Origin: Ceratodon purpureus
Lineage: Eukaryota; Streptophyta; Bryopsida; Pseudoditrichales; Ditrichaceae
NCBI GenBank assembly: GCA_014871385.1
Contig: CM026429.1
Location: forward strand, 9,047,075 to 9,111,074
Length of the DNA: 64,000 bases
Direction of reading: 5' to 3'
The notes below the pieces were generated by a model. That model made no database searches. It saw nothing but the letters and a program-made list of their open reading frames with translations, and was not told where the DNA came from. Below, one piece after another: positions 49,170 to 61,600 of this stretch (position 1 is its first letter; every line of letters begins with the position of its first letter). The position numbers and the translations under genes are program-made.

Positions 49170-49625
49170 CTAGAACTTCTTTCCCTTCCCACAGATTTCG
49201 CAAGGCAAATCTCTGCATTGATGAGGAGGCTCTCCCTCGAAATGCGATGACCCTGTCACAGATATATCCATGTTCAGAAACTCTGATGAGTCAGAAAACA
49301 ATGGAGTGATCCCTCCATTAGAAGACAACGATTGAAGGGCACACTTTTGCATACCAATTGACATCGCCCTTCGCTTCGTGCGGCATTTGAGCTGCAGCGT
49401 CGACCTTGCGTGCAGTGTCGACGTTCTTCTCTTGCTGCTGCATAAAGGGCAGCCTTGTCCCCAACAATTATGGTTGGGGGCCGTACCTGTGGGATCAGGA
49501 TGAGAGATAACTGATGATCTCCTTCTTGGCTTGCAATATTCACAGCCTTTCCCAATACACCGGTGATCCGAAATCGGCTCCGGTTCCGAGAAAGGGAACG
49601 ATGTCGACTGCACATAAGTCTCCAT
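49170..49625 (-). CDS. Protein with three H-x-C-x4-C-x2-C motifs
   Basis: 151 residues, ATG to stop in one exon. The motifs are His21-x-Cys23-x4-Cys28-x2-Cys31 (HRCIGKGCEYC), His52-x-Cys54-x4-Cys59-x2-Cys62 (HNCWGQGCPLC) and His135-x-Cys137-x4-Cys142-x2-Cys145 (HQCRDLPCEIC). Basic linkers (KPRRRSS, SSKRRTS, CRTKRRA) lie between them and suggest nucleic-acid contact or nuclear location. There is no membrane segment, unlike the related protein at 46737-47105. Four-ligand spacing in every copy argues for structural zinc sites. It is not a family I can name. Same strand as its relative and about 2 kb upstream of it. Confidence 0.65.
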   Translation of the reverse strand: METYVQSTSFPFSEPEPISDHRCIGKGCEYCKPRRRSSVISHPDPTGTAPNHNCWGQGCPLCSSKRRTSTLHARSTLQLKCRTKRRAMSIGMQKCALQSLSSNGGITPLFSDSSEFLNMDISVTGSSHFEGEPPHQCRDLPCEICGKGKKF

Positions 49626-50506
49626 GATAACTGCTGAAATACAGGTGTATCACGAGGTGAGCAATTAAAGCTGATTTGCACAGCAAGTGGCTGCACAATG
49701 CAGTTCGTTAATCAAACGTTAACTACACACGACTCTGTGAATCGTACTGCAGTGAAGGCGGCCACGACACTTGAGCCACATAAGAGCTGATGAACAGGTG
49801 AGTTCGGATGTTCTGCTCTGCTTGAAAATATATACAAGCCTAGTCTGCCAGACAATGGCTCACTAATCAGGCTGAGTTTGTTGTCAGGCACAATTTTCCA
49901 ATTCTGCTGGCAGACAATTGCTCACTAATCAGGCTGCGTTTGTTGTCAAGCGCAATTTTTGTTTTATTTTACCAAACTACTTTGCATCCTCCTGATCAAA
50001 CTGGCCATACATTCATAATTCACACGGTCCCTAGCCTGATGTGTACTACCACACGTCCATAACATTATCGCTTTCGCATAATGTTTAGTCAAATTGCATC
50101 GATATATGTAATATTGGTAGTGTATTTTGTATATTGAATCATCAATATAGTGTGCCACCATATGAGAAATTCAATAGCAGACTTATCAGTAATTCAGAAA
50201 TGTCTGAAAAGATATTGATTTAAATCACGCCTGCTTTGGCTGACGATTTGCTGGTCAGTGCCAAGTGGTCAATGTGAACTTAACCTTCTTGGGTCCTGGT
50301 GACGATCTCCGAGTCGACAGTCAACAGAAAATTTGTCACTGTTATCATTAAAATTTCTCTTTAATAATTTCAGTTTTTTTTCTTTTTCAAAGACGTTCTT
50401 GCAGGCAAATTGCTGGTTGAATTGGCGATGATTATGGCGATGGCGAAACAAATTTTCTGCGTCCAGACTAACCTGCATATCCCGGCATTGACCTCACTGT
50501 GCATGT
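49626..50506. other. Intergenic stretch
   Basis: Contains two similar copies of a short block with GACAATGGCTCACTAATCAGG / GACAATTGCTCACTAATCAGG near 49851 and 49912. No gene supported. Confidence 0.5.
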
Positions 50507-50925
50507 ATGCCTCGGGTGCTGCATAAGATCAACTCTCCGAGCACAACTTGTTCACGAACTAATCAGGACCACGCCATTGAGATCGAGTGCACAAATATTC
50601 CACCCGTAAATTACGCGCCGCAAGAACAGTCGCCTTTGGGTTTGACTGCACACCTCATTCGCCATGTAAGGTTGCAAACTGCGGCATCTTCCAAAGTTGC
50701 AATGATACCATTTGTTTCTAGAATGGACACCTCACTGACTATGGCTGGGCTGAAATGCACTTTTTGCTGTACAAATGTGGGCTGGATGTGAGTTACAAAA
50801 TTCGTGATCATTATTTTCAGGAGAATAATCCATATTTCCTGGAAACCGTTATCGAAGTCTGTGACACGACTCGCAAATGTCCATGTTCATCAGGGTTCAC
50901 AACGCGTTCACACAGAATCTACTAA
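50507..50925 (+). CDS. Possible two-exon gene of unknown function
   Basis: Exon 50507-50665 (ATG, donor GTAAGG) and exon 50722-50925 (acceptor TTTCTAG) join in phase to 120 residues, ending TTRKCPCSSGFTTRSHRIY. The middle reads LIRHNGHLTDYGWAEMHFLL. No family recognised. A further open frame in another register continues to 51184 and, after one stop, to 51412 (for example PYGEDIVAIKCQRC). The true gene may be longer, or this may be a decaying copy. Confidence 0.35.
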
Positions 50926-51411
50926 ATTGTACCATCCCGTCGTGGGTGCATCTGGTAGGCCCTATGGAGAGGACATCGTAGCTATTAAATGCCAACGCTG
51001 CTTTGTGCTGCTTCGTCAATCGTCGACACTCGTCACTCAGCGCATGCAAGTGTGTTGGAAGGCGAGAGGGCGCACAACAGTAACTCGCGTGAGGTTGGTG
51101 AATCGAAATAAGTGGTACCGTCGGCGCAGCAAAGTTAACAGAGATGTCAAGCTTATCCATCGATACAGAGTTGCAGTTGCCTGAAGCCTCAAGATCAGCA
51201 ATCCTGTTACACTAGACGTCGTGCATCATGCAAATACTCAAGGGAAAGTGTGCCGCAAAGTTCGTGGTAATTTGGTAATGACCCCGGAATTTCTACTAAA
51301 TTATGATTCTGAAATCTCAGTTCACGCGGTCCCGCAGAGTCGTCCAGACTGTGAACTTGTCTGTACCGACGAAGTGATATTTGCAAATTGGAAGCGCCAC
51401 GTGACTTACTA

Positions 51412-51960
51412 GCACCCGAGACTGTCTCTCCTGACTCCTGAGTCCCCTGTCTGTTTGGTTTGTTTGGTGCAGCGTGCCCTGGCAGACTTGAGGAAGGGGT
51501 GCACCGTGTCGACGTCATGGTGGCGATCACAAGGTGATAAGAGAAGAACTTCCGTGTACCCAATGTCACGGTTCGGTGCCATGCAGCTCTGCATCTCCAC
51601 TGGGCCACTGGACAAAGACCCCGAATAATAATCATTGAAGCAATTGTTGAGAAACTGTGTGGGCAGAGCGGATTCCAAGTCGAGACATCATTCGATTCTT
51701 ATTCTGCCGGTGTAGTATTTAGTGTGACAAGGTCCGAGTTGCTAGAACGGAGCGTCGGAGCTTAATATTAAATTAAGGTTCTAGCTCCTGTTTTAGATGT
51801 TTACACAAGCTTATGAATTTTTTTTACTGAAAATTTTAAATATTCTCGGGCACTGGCACGCTTGGGGTGTCCAGGAAAGGACGTCATGAATGCCGAAAAC
51901 GGACGAAAAATGGAGAGCCTCACGAGTTTTCATTTGGTTGCCACGTCGTGATAGTCCTGC
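51412..51960. other. Intergenic stretch, possible left boundary of the cassette
   Basis: No supported gene. I compared it by eye with the reverse complement of 63400-64000 and found no terminal inverted repeat. Confidence 0.4.
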
Positions 51961-51969
51961 TCAGGAACA

Positions 51970-52080
51970 CCGTAGAGGGCGGGAACAAACTCTGAGTTGT
52001 CCCAATCCCCTTCCTTGGCGCGCGATCTGTCACTTTCCCAATTTGGCGCGCTCAGCTTTCCCTCCGATTTCTTCTTTTCC
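51970..52080 (+). promoter_or_regulatory. E2F-like sites upstream of the RING/AT-hook gene
   Basis: GGCGGGAA (about 51979), TTGGCGCGC (about 52014) and TTTGGCGCGC (about 52042) lie within 80 bp, all close to the E2F consensus TTTSSCGC. They sit 300-400 bp before the ATG, where a 5' UTR intron is likely (donor GTAAGT after TTCAGG near 52189). Cell-cycle control is inferred only from these motifs. Confidence 0.4.
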
Positions 52081-52356
52081 CCGGTTATTTCTTTCCTTCA
52101 TCTTCCAGCCGTTCCTGTCCTCCCTTGTCATCTTCGTTTTTCTGCATTTATTTTCTCATCGTTCCGGATTCTTGGAAGCTTTTCAGGGTAAGTACTCTGC
52201 ACCCTGCTCAATGTCTTTTTCTCGTACTAAGTTATTCGTCATTAATGTAACTGCATGAGCTTTATGTTCAGTTCGCAACTTCGCATGTACTGTCTGTTTA
52301 GTTTGAGTTTTTTGTAGTCGTTGGCAAGGGACTCATTGTCGAGTTGCTCCATGTAG

Positions 52357-55300
52357 ATGGGAACTCGCTTTCTTGTCGACGGCGTGCCTGAAGGAGGGAT
52401 AAAGGTTGGTGACATTGGCCAGGAAGTCCCCGAGAGTCTGATCTGCACTTACTTCGGCCCGAAGTCTAGCAAATCTGGCTGGAAGTATCAGCAACGAACC
52501 TCTCCTGAAGAGCAGGATGCTATTCTAAGTCTGTATCGCAGAGTTTACGAGTCTCAAGACATACCCAACAAAGAGATTAGTTGCCAATTCGCGAGAGGTC
52601 TTATTCTGTGGTCAGAGGGTACGAAAGTGGACTGGGAGGAGTTTAGAGTCAGCCGTAGAAAATATCGTGAAGGTCTGCGCAAGAAGAAAGAAGAGTCTCT
52701 ACGTTTGAGGAGTGAGTCAATCGGCGAAGGCAAGGTTCCTTCCATAATTGGGAAACGCCGCTGCTTGGCTTCGCAGGGCATTGTAACCGATGAGTTTCCC
52801 CCTTCACTAAAGCTTACTGTGAAATCGGAGGTTTCAGGCGAGGGTTTGAGTGCCGGAATGGGGAGAAGGGGAGGTGGCAAGAGTCGTCCCCCGATTGTAT
52901 CACCGTCTTGGTTAGCGGCTGACATTAACCTCATGGTCGAAGTCATTGGCGACCGTTCTGGTTTGCTTGAGGGGTTTAGGGTTTCACTTGATGAGGTTAC
53001 GAAGGTTAGGGGGGAGAAGGAGGACTCACTGAGACGAGCAAGGTTGATGCGAGAGGATCGAACTGTCATGTTAGCGGAGAGTCAGTTAGAAATAGAGAGG
53101 ATCAACAACGAAGAGCTTTCCATAAGAGCTCGGATGGAAGAGAAGTCTATGCTCTTAGAGTCTTTAGGGTCGGGAGATGCTTCTTTAGCGGAAAAAGAGA
53201 GCTTGGTAACAGAACTCAGGAGTGACGAGAGGAAGTGTGAGGCCCTCTGCGCATCCCGAACCGATGAACAAAGGAGCGGGAAACGATCACGGCAGATAGT
53301 CTCAGACTGTGACCAAACAATCTGCCGGTTGGAGAGGGAGCTCGAGGTGACATCCGATGAGCACACTAAATTGCAGCAGAAGGTGGAGGCCTTCGTAAGG
53401 CAGGCTGCGGGTATGGAAGAGCAGCTGCGGATGATGCGGGAAGGTTTGGGAGACACATTCTGGCCCTTGCCCATCGCACCATGTCCCGAACACCCGGTTC
53501 ATTTAGTACACACCTTGAACCCTTGTCCTGTCTGTCATTTGTGGTATTCTTGCTTTGATTACGTGCCGATCGGATGCGGTCATTGCTACCACCCTTGGTG
53601 TCTTGCTGAGCACGCCAAGGTGTCCTCGAAGTGTCTTGTACCCGAGTGTGAGAAGGCTTTCGTCCGTCAGCATCAATTAGCGTTGGGGATAAGAACTCCG
53701 GTGAAGTCCTCTATCATCACCGTAAAGAAAGAGGCGTTGCAAGTTTCCCGCTCCTTCCCGGACGCTGCAGACAAACCAAAAGGTATGTTTACTTGGTCTC
53801 TTCTTTACTGTTTAACATCCTTTCCTGTATTGTCATTGAGAGAGGATACTTGGTTTCGGGGTTTCTTGATTTGAATTGTTGTACTTTCTAAGTCACAGGT
53901 CCTGATTTCCAATTCATATTTTCCTGCGTCTCTGTAGTCTACTCTGTTCATGGATTCAGGAAGTCAGTTCCGGCCAATTGATTCAGGGTTTAATTTTGTG
54001 AAAGTATCCGTATTTAATTGGTGCGAGTTCCGGGAATTGTTGGTGACTTGGTACAATGTGAGGACTTTTGCCCTGTTCCGGGATTCTGGTGTTCCTGTTC
54101 TATTTCAGAGTATGGTCCATTCTTCGCCCTGCGAGTCCTTTGGTCCTTTTTTTTTCCTCTGTGCTCCTGCATGTTCAAACGATGGTCCGGATAAATTCCT
54201 TTTCTATTCCTGCATGTTCTCTTCCTTTCTGGATTCCATTGTACTTAGTCCTGAATTCCCTTGTGAGTACTTTTAATGCTTTTAGAGGAAATATCCTTTC
54301 CTTACAGTCCGAAGACTTTCCGTTACTTTGTTTTTTCCTTTGAGCCAAATGCCTTTCCTGAATTACCTCACATGATCCTTTCCTGAATCGGCAATGATCA
54401 GGAATGTGTCTTTTCCTTCTAGTCCGCAGGTCCTGATTTCCGGATTAGTAGTACTGAATTAAAAAGGAAAAGGGAGTTCAGATGTCCGGGTCAGTTGCTC
54501 CGGAGGATGTGATGCTCCGGGAGTTCTGATTTCTCCTGATAAACTCCTTACGGATTCACTGAGTGTCTTGAATGGTTTTGAGTGCTTCTGTACCGTGAGT
54601 GCCAGAGGTAAATGGAAGTCTGCGCTAACCCTGCCGTCTCAGTGGACTCTCGATTGATGTTGAATATATTTTCATTTATTGTGTTTTAGAATCAGGCGTC
54701 GTCTCCAGTTCTGATGAAGGCGAGAGGAATACGCTTGGCTCGCAAGCAAGCGAGAACAATGTCTGGGAGGCCAGCCGTGGATGCGCGTCGGAAGAGAAAA
54801 ATGTCCCGGGTACTTGCCAACAGTGCCGAAAAAAGCCTGCTGCTGTGAGACTTAAGGTTAGTATATAATCTCTCTAAACTGCCTTGATTAAAGATTTCAA
54901 TTTTGAGAATTTGATTTTTTTTTTTATTACTTCTGCTGATGCTAAGCTAATAGAAGAATTGACGTTGATCTCCCCGTGACACAGGCATGCGGTCATGACA
55001 ATTTCTGTTTCGGTTGTATAAACGGTATGACTATTTGCCCGACCTGCAAGGAACCAATCGGGGGATGGGAAGCAATTGCGAAGGCACGACCGGTTCACCC
55101 CGTGCCGGAGAAAAGAGAAGCAATAGGTAGAGTGGCTTCTGCTAGTACAGGAAACACTACAGATGTCGGGTGCAAGGGTGCACTTGTCGAGGCGATTTCA
55201 GGCCAGGACTGTGCTGACACCATGGAAAGCGATGAAGAATCCGACGACGACGACAACATTAATGAAGGTTTAGTACACTGGTGCGATGATGTGACTTTTA

Positions 55301-55719
55301 GCAAAGGTGGTGTTCGTACTGTATCAGCTGATCAGCTTCAGAAGCGAGTCGAAGAAGATGTACCGCTGTCAATGGAGGAATCCGAAGAGACAGAAGCACG
55401 ACCTTCGGCTGGGAAACAACTGATGCCACCCCCATCGACCTCGGATCCAGTCAGAGGCGAGGAACGCACCAAAGTACTGAAAAAGAAGCCAAACAGTGAA
55501 GAGCAAGTGGATGACAGCATGAACAGTACTCGGATTGTGAAGCGGACCATGAACGAGATTCTTGGTTTGACACGTGAAGATGAGCCACCGAAGAAGAAGC
55601 CTGGGCGTCCACGCAGCGTGAAGAAGAGACAGGGTGCAGACAGTTTGGGGCAGGGAGTTCGGGAGTCACGTAATGGAAGTATCCGGCAGACTGTTCCTGC
55701 GAAGTTTAGGGATATGTAG
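52357..55719 (+). CDS. Coiled-coil protein with zinc finger, RING and AT-hook
   Basis: Three exons (52357-53782, 54690-54856, 54985-55719) join in phase to 775 residues. Residues 1-120 form an unrecognised, possibly DNA-binding domain (WKYQQRTSPEEQDAILSLY). A long charged coiled coil runs to about residue 370. A first RING-like cluster follows at about 385-440 (CPVC, GCGHCYHPWC, CLVPEC). A second, compact C3HC4 RING (CQQC, ACGHDNFCFGC, CPTC) spans the exon 2/3 junction at about 520-552, so splicing is needed to make it. An acidic stretch (ESDEESDDDDN) and an AT-hook (KKPGRPRSVKK, about 735-745) close the protein. It suggests a nuclear ubiquitin ligase or chromatin factor. Its first intron shares a block with the first intron of the convergent transposase-like gene, so it may be a transposon accessory gene. 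Confidence 0.75.
53919..54419 (+). repeat. Intronic repeat block, plus copy
   Basis: Lies in intron 1 of the RING/AT-hook gene. It is nearly identical, over most of its length, to the reverse complement of 61323-61778. It begins TTTTCCTGCGTCTCTGTAG and ends CAGGAATGTGTCTTTTCC. Differences are concentrated near the ends and in one small internal block. Confidence 0.93.
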
Positions 55720-56799
55720 ATTGACGGATGGTTGCACGTAGCTTGTACGATCAGGAATGACCTTTGTCATGTAGAACCAAACCCTTGTATTATTATGGTT
55801 TTCATTAGAGTAGATTCCATAGTTTTGGCTGATTAGTTTTGGAAAAGACTTTAATGTTTTTGGAAATCGGGTTAAACTCTGAAGCAATTTTTTGGTGTCA
55901 GCCATGGTGAAGCATTTCTGTTGTGGCCGAACAGTTTTGGACGCAGATGTAAATGTCTGCATTCTACTTCATGCTAGTGTTTTCATCTCCTATACTGTCT
56001 AATCGATGCTTAGTCCGAGACAGTTTGTTGTTACTGTACATTATTTGCATGCCACTGTTTGTCATCTGCGAATTGGCCGTCTATTTTGTTGCACAGTTGT
56101 GTTTAAGTTAGAATTTTGGTATGTTCGAAGAAGTTGCAAGTTAAAATGTTGGTATGTTTGAGCAAAACACATTAAGAACTTATGCTTCAGATACAAAATA
56201 GAATGGAAGAAACAGACAAAGCTCCCACAACGCACGAATAAGTTGCACAATATTGAACAGTAACAACTGTTACCTCAAAACATACGTTGCACAATAACAA
56301 ACAAGTTGATCAAAAGAACATCAGATGCACAAAGCTGGTTGCAGAATAATATCACCAATAACAACATCCCGGTGACAATTGCCCAAAGCGCCATAATAGA
56401 CATATTTGTGGTTAAACAAAATTTGTATTTCACAGTTGCTCCGAAAGTACATAGACAGTTGGCTTCTTCTACAGTACGCATAACTGAACACCACCAACTC
56501 GGAGAGGACGCAGATTAGGCATACAGACTAACCAATCTAGACTCTGTAGTTCCGAAAGTTAACGATAGCTGCCTAAACAAAAACAAAAACCTTACAACAG
56601 AACCAAAAGAGAGATGTAAGGAAGTAAGATAACAGTAGCTGCCTGCACAAAAAGTACCTCATAACAAATGAACCAGTCAAGAGACGCTGCGATATCACTA
56701 TGAAGTGGCTGAAATAAGGACTGACAACTACCATGTTCCTGTGAACGACTACACTCAATTCCACAGCAAACACTCAAGGCTTAGTCACTGACAGTGAAG
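55720..56799. other. Convergent intergenic region
   Basis: 3' flanks of the RING/AT-hook gene and the Trp-rich gene. No other feature seen. Confidence 0.5.
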
Positions 56800-57318
56800 C
56801 TAATTGTCCCGGTGAGCTTCATCTATCCATGCATGCGGGAACGCCTTCACCTTCTCTCCATCTGCGAGCCACATGGGAGAGTTCGCATGGGCCTGAAGCA
56901 GAGAGCGCAGATGAATTAACTCCGGGAAGGTGAGACTTGCAAGGGGAGCCGTTCGGAATCGCCGGTTCGGAATGGGAGTCTGCAGAGTCCACGACGTGCC
57001 GAAGACACTCCAGTTCATAGGGAAATGGTAGTCCACCCAATCCCAGCGAGTGCCCCATGGGAGACCGGTTTGGCTGTCAAATTCCCACATGGCGAGTCGA
57101 AGGCAGGTATACTCCGGGCTCCGATCAATGAACTCCTTCCAAGAAGGGCAAGTCTGCCGCGCAGCTTCAATGTCTCGGAAGGTGCAGGGAATCGGTGGAG
57201 TCCACGATCCTGACAGCGGCTCAATCTCGTCCCAGTGGTTGATTCCCTGCGCCATCTGCGTCAAGAGAGCATGGAGGATAGCACCGGACGGTAAGAGTTC
57301 TCCGGAAGAACCTGCCAT
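56800..57318 (-). CDS. Trp-rich 172-residue protein of unknown function
   Basis: Single exon from ATG at 57318 (MAGSSGELLPSGAILHALL) to the stop at 56800. It contains eleven tryptophans, many in short motifs such as PWGTRWDWVDYHFPMNW and SWTLQTPIP. No signal peptide, membrane segment or known motif is visible. The frame is open further upstream but without ATG. It lies between, and on the same strand as, the transposase-like gene. It could be a third gene of the same mobile cassette or an unrelated host gene. Confidence 0.5.
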   Translation of the reverse strand: MAGSSGELLPSGAILHALLTQMAQGINHWDEIEPLSGSWTPPIPCTFRDIEAARQTCPSWKEFIDRSPEYTCLRLAMWEFDSQTGLPWGTRWDWVDYHFPMNWSVFGTSWTLQTPIPNRRFRTAPLASLTFPELIHLRSLLQAHANSPMWLADGEKVKAFPHAWIDEAHRDN

Positions 57319-58679
57319 GCTATCCAAATCCTTACAATCACTCCAGTGCACAAAGGAACTACAATCTAGAACAGCAGTAGAGAGATGAGCGGAAGGCAAG
57401 GAGAAGACTCAAAACACACGGCATAGTAAGAACCTGAAACGGAGTTATATAGGAAATGCCAAACAGTTCAACAATGCTCAAGAGTCCCACGTACATTGTA
57501 TCAAGAGCAGATTTTCTACTCGTCCAGTCTCGTCGTGTGAAGGATTGAATTCATGAGATGTCGCCAGTGATTTGGCATAGCCGGTACAAATAGGGCCGTG
57601 TAGGCCACGTAGATCTTCAAACCTGTAATCACCCCGCAACGAAGATTTCAAGAATAATTTCCAGAAATGTACTCAATTCACCAGTAATGTGGGATCCTGA
57701 AAACAGTCATTGCCTACGATTCAGACCTAAGAGAAAAGAAGTAATACAATCAAAAGCCATCAAAAGCAATCAAAGGAATCAATGGAAGCAAAATAAATCA
57801 AAACCAATCAAAACAATCAAATGAAGGGAGGTGAGGCACTTAACTCACTGAAATTATTACCTCGGTTTAGGTTTGTGCGAGGTAGATATTCGCACATGCC
57901 AACTCGAGCTACCTACACAGTCACCTAGCATGCTCAAGTGGAAGATGTACAGAAATTAAGATTTTATTAAGCACACCTAACAAGAAATTGGCGTCTGAAT
58001 CTACAAGGGCACTGCAATTGAGAAAACCGCAATCAGCAACTGATTAAAGATAAAGGTCAGAGCATCTTACTGATTAAAGTTAAAAGGTCAAAGGATTTTA
58101 AAATCCTGCCATTCCTGAATTTTTTTGGCAAGATTATTTCGGACAAAGGCAACATTGCCATGTAATGTCCTCTAATTTCTTTAGTTTAGCATACAGACTT
58201 TATAGTTAAGAAAGAAATTCCTCTAAAATCCTCGAGCATCGAATTATCCTCACCTGCCAGGTTTAATGGACCCGCTGACGTTGTCCAAAATCGGGAGCTT
58301 CTAATTTTTTTCGGGAGACACTGCAAGAGAAACAGGGAGCTCTGAAATTCACTCAAAAAAAAGTATGTAGGGGATGAATCAACAGAACCAATGAGCAAGT
58401 GCCTCTGCCAATTGTGTGAGCACCTGCATGGACAGGAAAGCAGTTACTGTACTGTCCTTCAACAGGGGTTCCTTGATTTAGCACATATTTGAAACCTCAA
58501 TTTTTCTTGTCAAGTATTGGCTATCTTTGGGGCAATAACAACGTATGGTACATAACTAATTCTGTTTCCAGACTGAACCACCTTTTCAAATAAAATTACA
58601 CAACCCAGACAACGTCATATGCCGCAAGGCAAACACATTTGTATCTCAACCATCCACTTACCTCAGTAGGAAGTGTTCA
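57319..58679. other. Intergenic stretch, nothing recognisable
   Basis: A short run of repeated ATCAAA(A/G) motifs lies at 57745-57825. No gene, RNA or terminal repeat was seen. Confidence 0.5.
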
Positions 58680-61600
58680 TTAACTTTCGTGTTCACTGTC
58701 ATCATCTGAGCTTCCTTCTAGGGCGGAGTCGTCTTCCTCCAAGTCAACGTCTGATTCATCCGATGCACAATTTGATGACTGTGTTTCATCCCGCTCTTCT
58801 CTGTTTTTGATTGCTGCATCAATCTTCGCAAGGGTTGATGACGATAGTTGATATACTGATGTGGAACCCTTTCGTTTGTGGGGAAGTAACTTCATGCTAA
58901 ACTTGGACGCCACGACCAGGTGGGAATAGATACGAGCGCTGCCTGCAGCCCCCTTAAACAAGTAGGAGTTTCGATTCATCCCCTGTTGATGATAGTATAA
59001 GCCCTCGACTACCTCGTCGTCCCGATCAAAGACCCCACCCCATGAATCTGTAGCTCCGTTCTCCTCCACAACGTACATCCTCTTTGTACATAGCAAGACA
59101 AAGAACGTAGCCCCACAAGCATTCGGGTCCAAAGGATCTGCATGTACAGCAAAATGATCACCTACATTAAGCTCCGAAGCAAGATCATTGCTGTCCGGTT
59201 CTGCAGGCCATTCGACATCAGGGTCCTCCTCTTCCTGAACTGCGTCTTCTGGTCGGAGTGGTTCCAATGTTTTTAATGTCCAGGGACCGGCGTAATCTTT
59301 GTTGGGGCATGAGTTCTCTCTATCCGTCCTGGACACGCATCCTACGCAGAAGCAGGAGTAGTCCTTCATTTCGAGGAGCACGTTATTGGACGGTCCAACA
59401 CTTCTCACCGAATGAATGCTGCGGCTGCCAGGCACAGTCCTACACCCCATGGAAACCTTACGGCACACCTCCGTCTTGCCAATCAGCACAAAGTTACGCT
59501 TCACGTCTCTCCTCGCTCCCGGGTAAGCAGCATGCGGCTGATTCATCGATGAGGTTAAAAAGTTCACAACGTCCTCTGCGTTCTGAAGGCGAGTACTGTT
59601 CACTCGCAATTGCTCTTTCCTTAGAGAGGACTTTAAGCACGCCCCAGCCCCGTCGTGGGGCCCTTTCCCGTGACCACTACCCCAGTAGTGCCAGTCCATT
59701 TGACAACCGGCAGGGTTTTGGTCACTGGCTGTGAGTGAAGGATACCTGGAGCAATTACACGCAACTCATCGGACGTTAATTTAGGCCGTTCAAAATGAAT
59801 GATTTAAGATCAGTGATAAAAAAAACTACATGAGATCAGGCAAGCCGCAACGCACTGCATGCAGCAACGAAGATAATCATAATTGAAAAGCACCGAAATG
59901 ATCTATTGCTCTACCATAGTATTCAACGTTACGGCACATGAAATGCACGAACAAAAGAAATTCCGAATATTCAATAGCCAGGGAAAGGAGACAGAATTTA
60001 AAGGTACCTTGACACGTAGAAAAAAGCTGTCGCCCCCTTGAATTGAGCGGCACAACCGTCGGACCAAACGATATGTCGCGTCGGGGTTGTGGCCGCTGCA
60101 GACAACATTCTCCAGTGTAAATTAAGACAATGTTGCACAAATAGACTATCGTGCTTCGGGTCGTCAGAAATATAATAATAATATTCTGTAAGCCGCTTCT
60201 TGGATTTCGGATCAGCGACATTGTACTCTGGGTTGACAGTGTACGTGATGTGCACCAATATCGTCAACTGGAAATTGTACCAGTGTTGTGATTGTACCTC
60301 ATTCTGCCCTTTGAAAGAGTAATTCTCTGCGTAGTCAATTAGGCTCATGATCTCTCCCGGCCGCAATTCTTCGATGCAAGCTCGGTATTGAGCATCCTGC
60401 CATCGCGCTGTATGTTGGTGACGAATGAACGCTGGGATTTTTGATTCAGCAAATTCGAGGAACACCTTCGCAGTAGTCCTCTTATACTCAAGCCGCAGCA
60501 CCTTCTTCGGCTCTCCAGCTTTAGTCTTCCCGGCCTCAACCATCTCAAACCTCCGCCACTCTAAGATGGCACTATTTTCGGGATCCAGCTCTCTATCACA
60601 TAACGGAATCAAGTGGAAGCCACAATGTTCGCAGTCCCCTGTAACGCAGCTTAGGTTGTGCCAGTCAGAGCCAGAGTCACGTGGGCAGAGACACTGCTCC
60701 CAGAGATGACTACTTCGCTTGTAAGTGTGGTACTTACTTTGGCAGGCGACAACCCCAGTGAGTGCCCCTCCATCTTTGGACTTGCAGCATAGGTCTGGGC
60801 ACCAGCAGTTGCAACAGTCGACTCCAACTCCAAGGTGAAACTTCGCAGCCCTCATATTGTTGAACCCTGCCGTAATCTCCTCCATCTCCTGATGATACCG
60901 ACAGCAACAGGAATTGAAGTCTCGAAGTCGCCTTATATAGAAGGGTCGCAGCTTTCTGAAAGACACGAAGGAAACCTTCAAGTGCCCGTAGATGGCTTTG
61001 AAACTAGTGTAGAAATCCAGCTGCTTGGATACAGAATTGGCAAACACATAGAAATTAGTATGTGGTAATTAAATCGCACATTGAATAGCCAGGATTAGTT
61101 TCAAAGGACATGAACAGGATTTCCATCGGACAAAGGAAAGGATCAAACAGACCTGAACAAGAAGGAAAGGATCAAATGGAACTGAACAAGAAGGAAAGGA
61201 TCAAATGGAACTGAACAAGAAGGAAAGGATCAAATGGAACTGAACAAGAAGGAAAGGATCAAATGGACCTGAATAAAAAGGAAAGCATCAATTATATCCG
61301 GAATTGAATTATATCCGGAATTGAAGGAAAAGACACATTCCTGATCATTGTCGATTCAGGAACGGATAATTCTGTCAAGGCTTTTGGAACTCAAAGGAAA
61401 AAACAAAGTAACGGAAAGTCTTCGGACTGTAAGGAAAGGATATTTCCTCTAAAAGCATTAAAAGTACTCACAAGGGAATTCAGGACTAAGTACAATGGAA
61501 TCCAGAAAGGAAGAGAACATGCAGGAATAGAAAAGGAATTTATCCGGACCATCGTTTGAACATGCAGGAGCACAGAGGGAAAAAAAAGGACCAAAGGACT

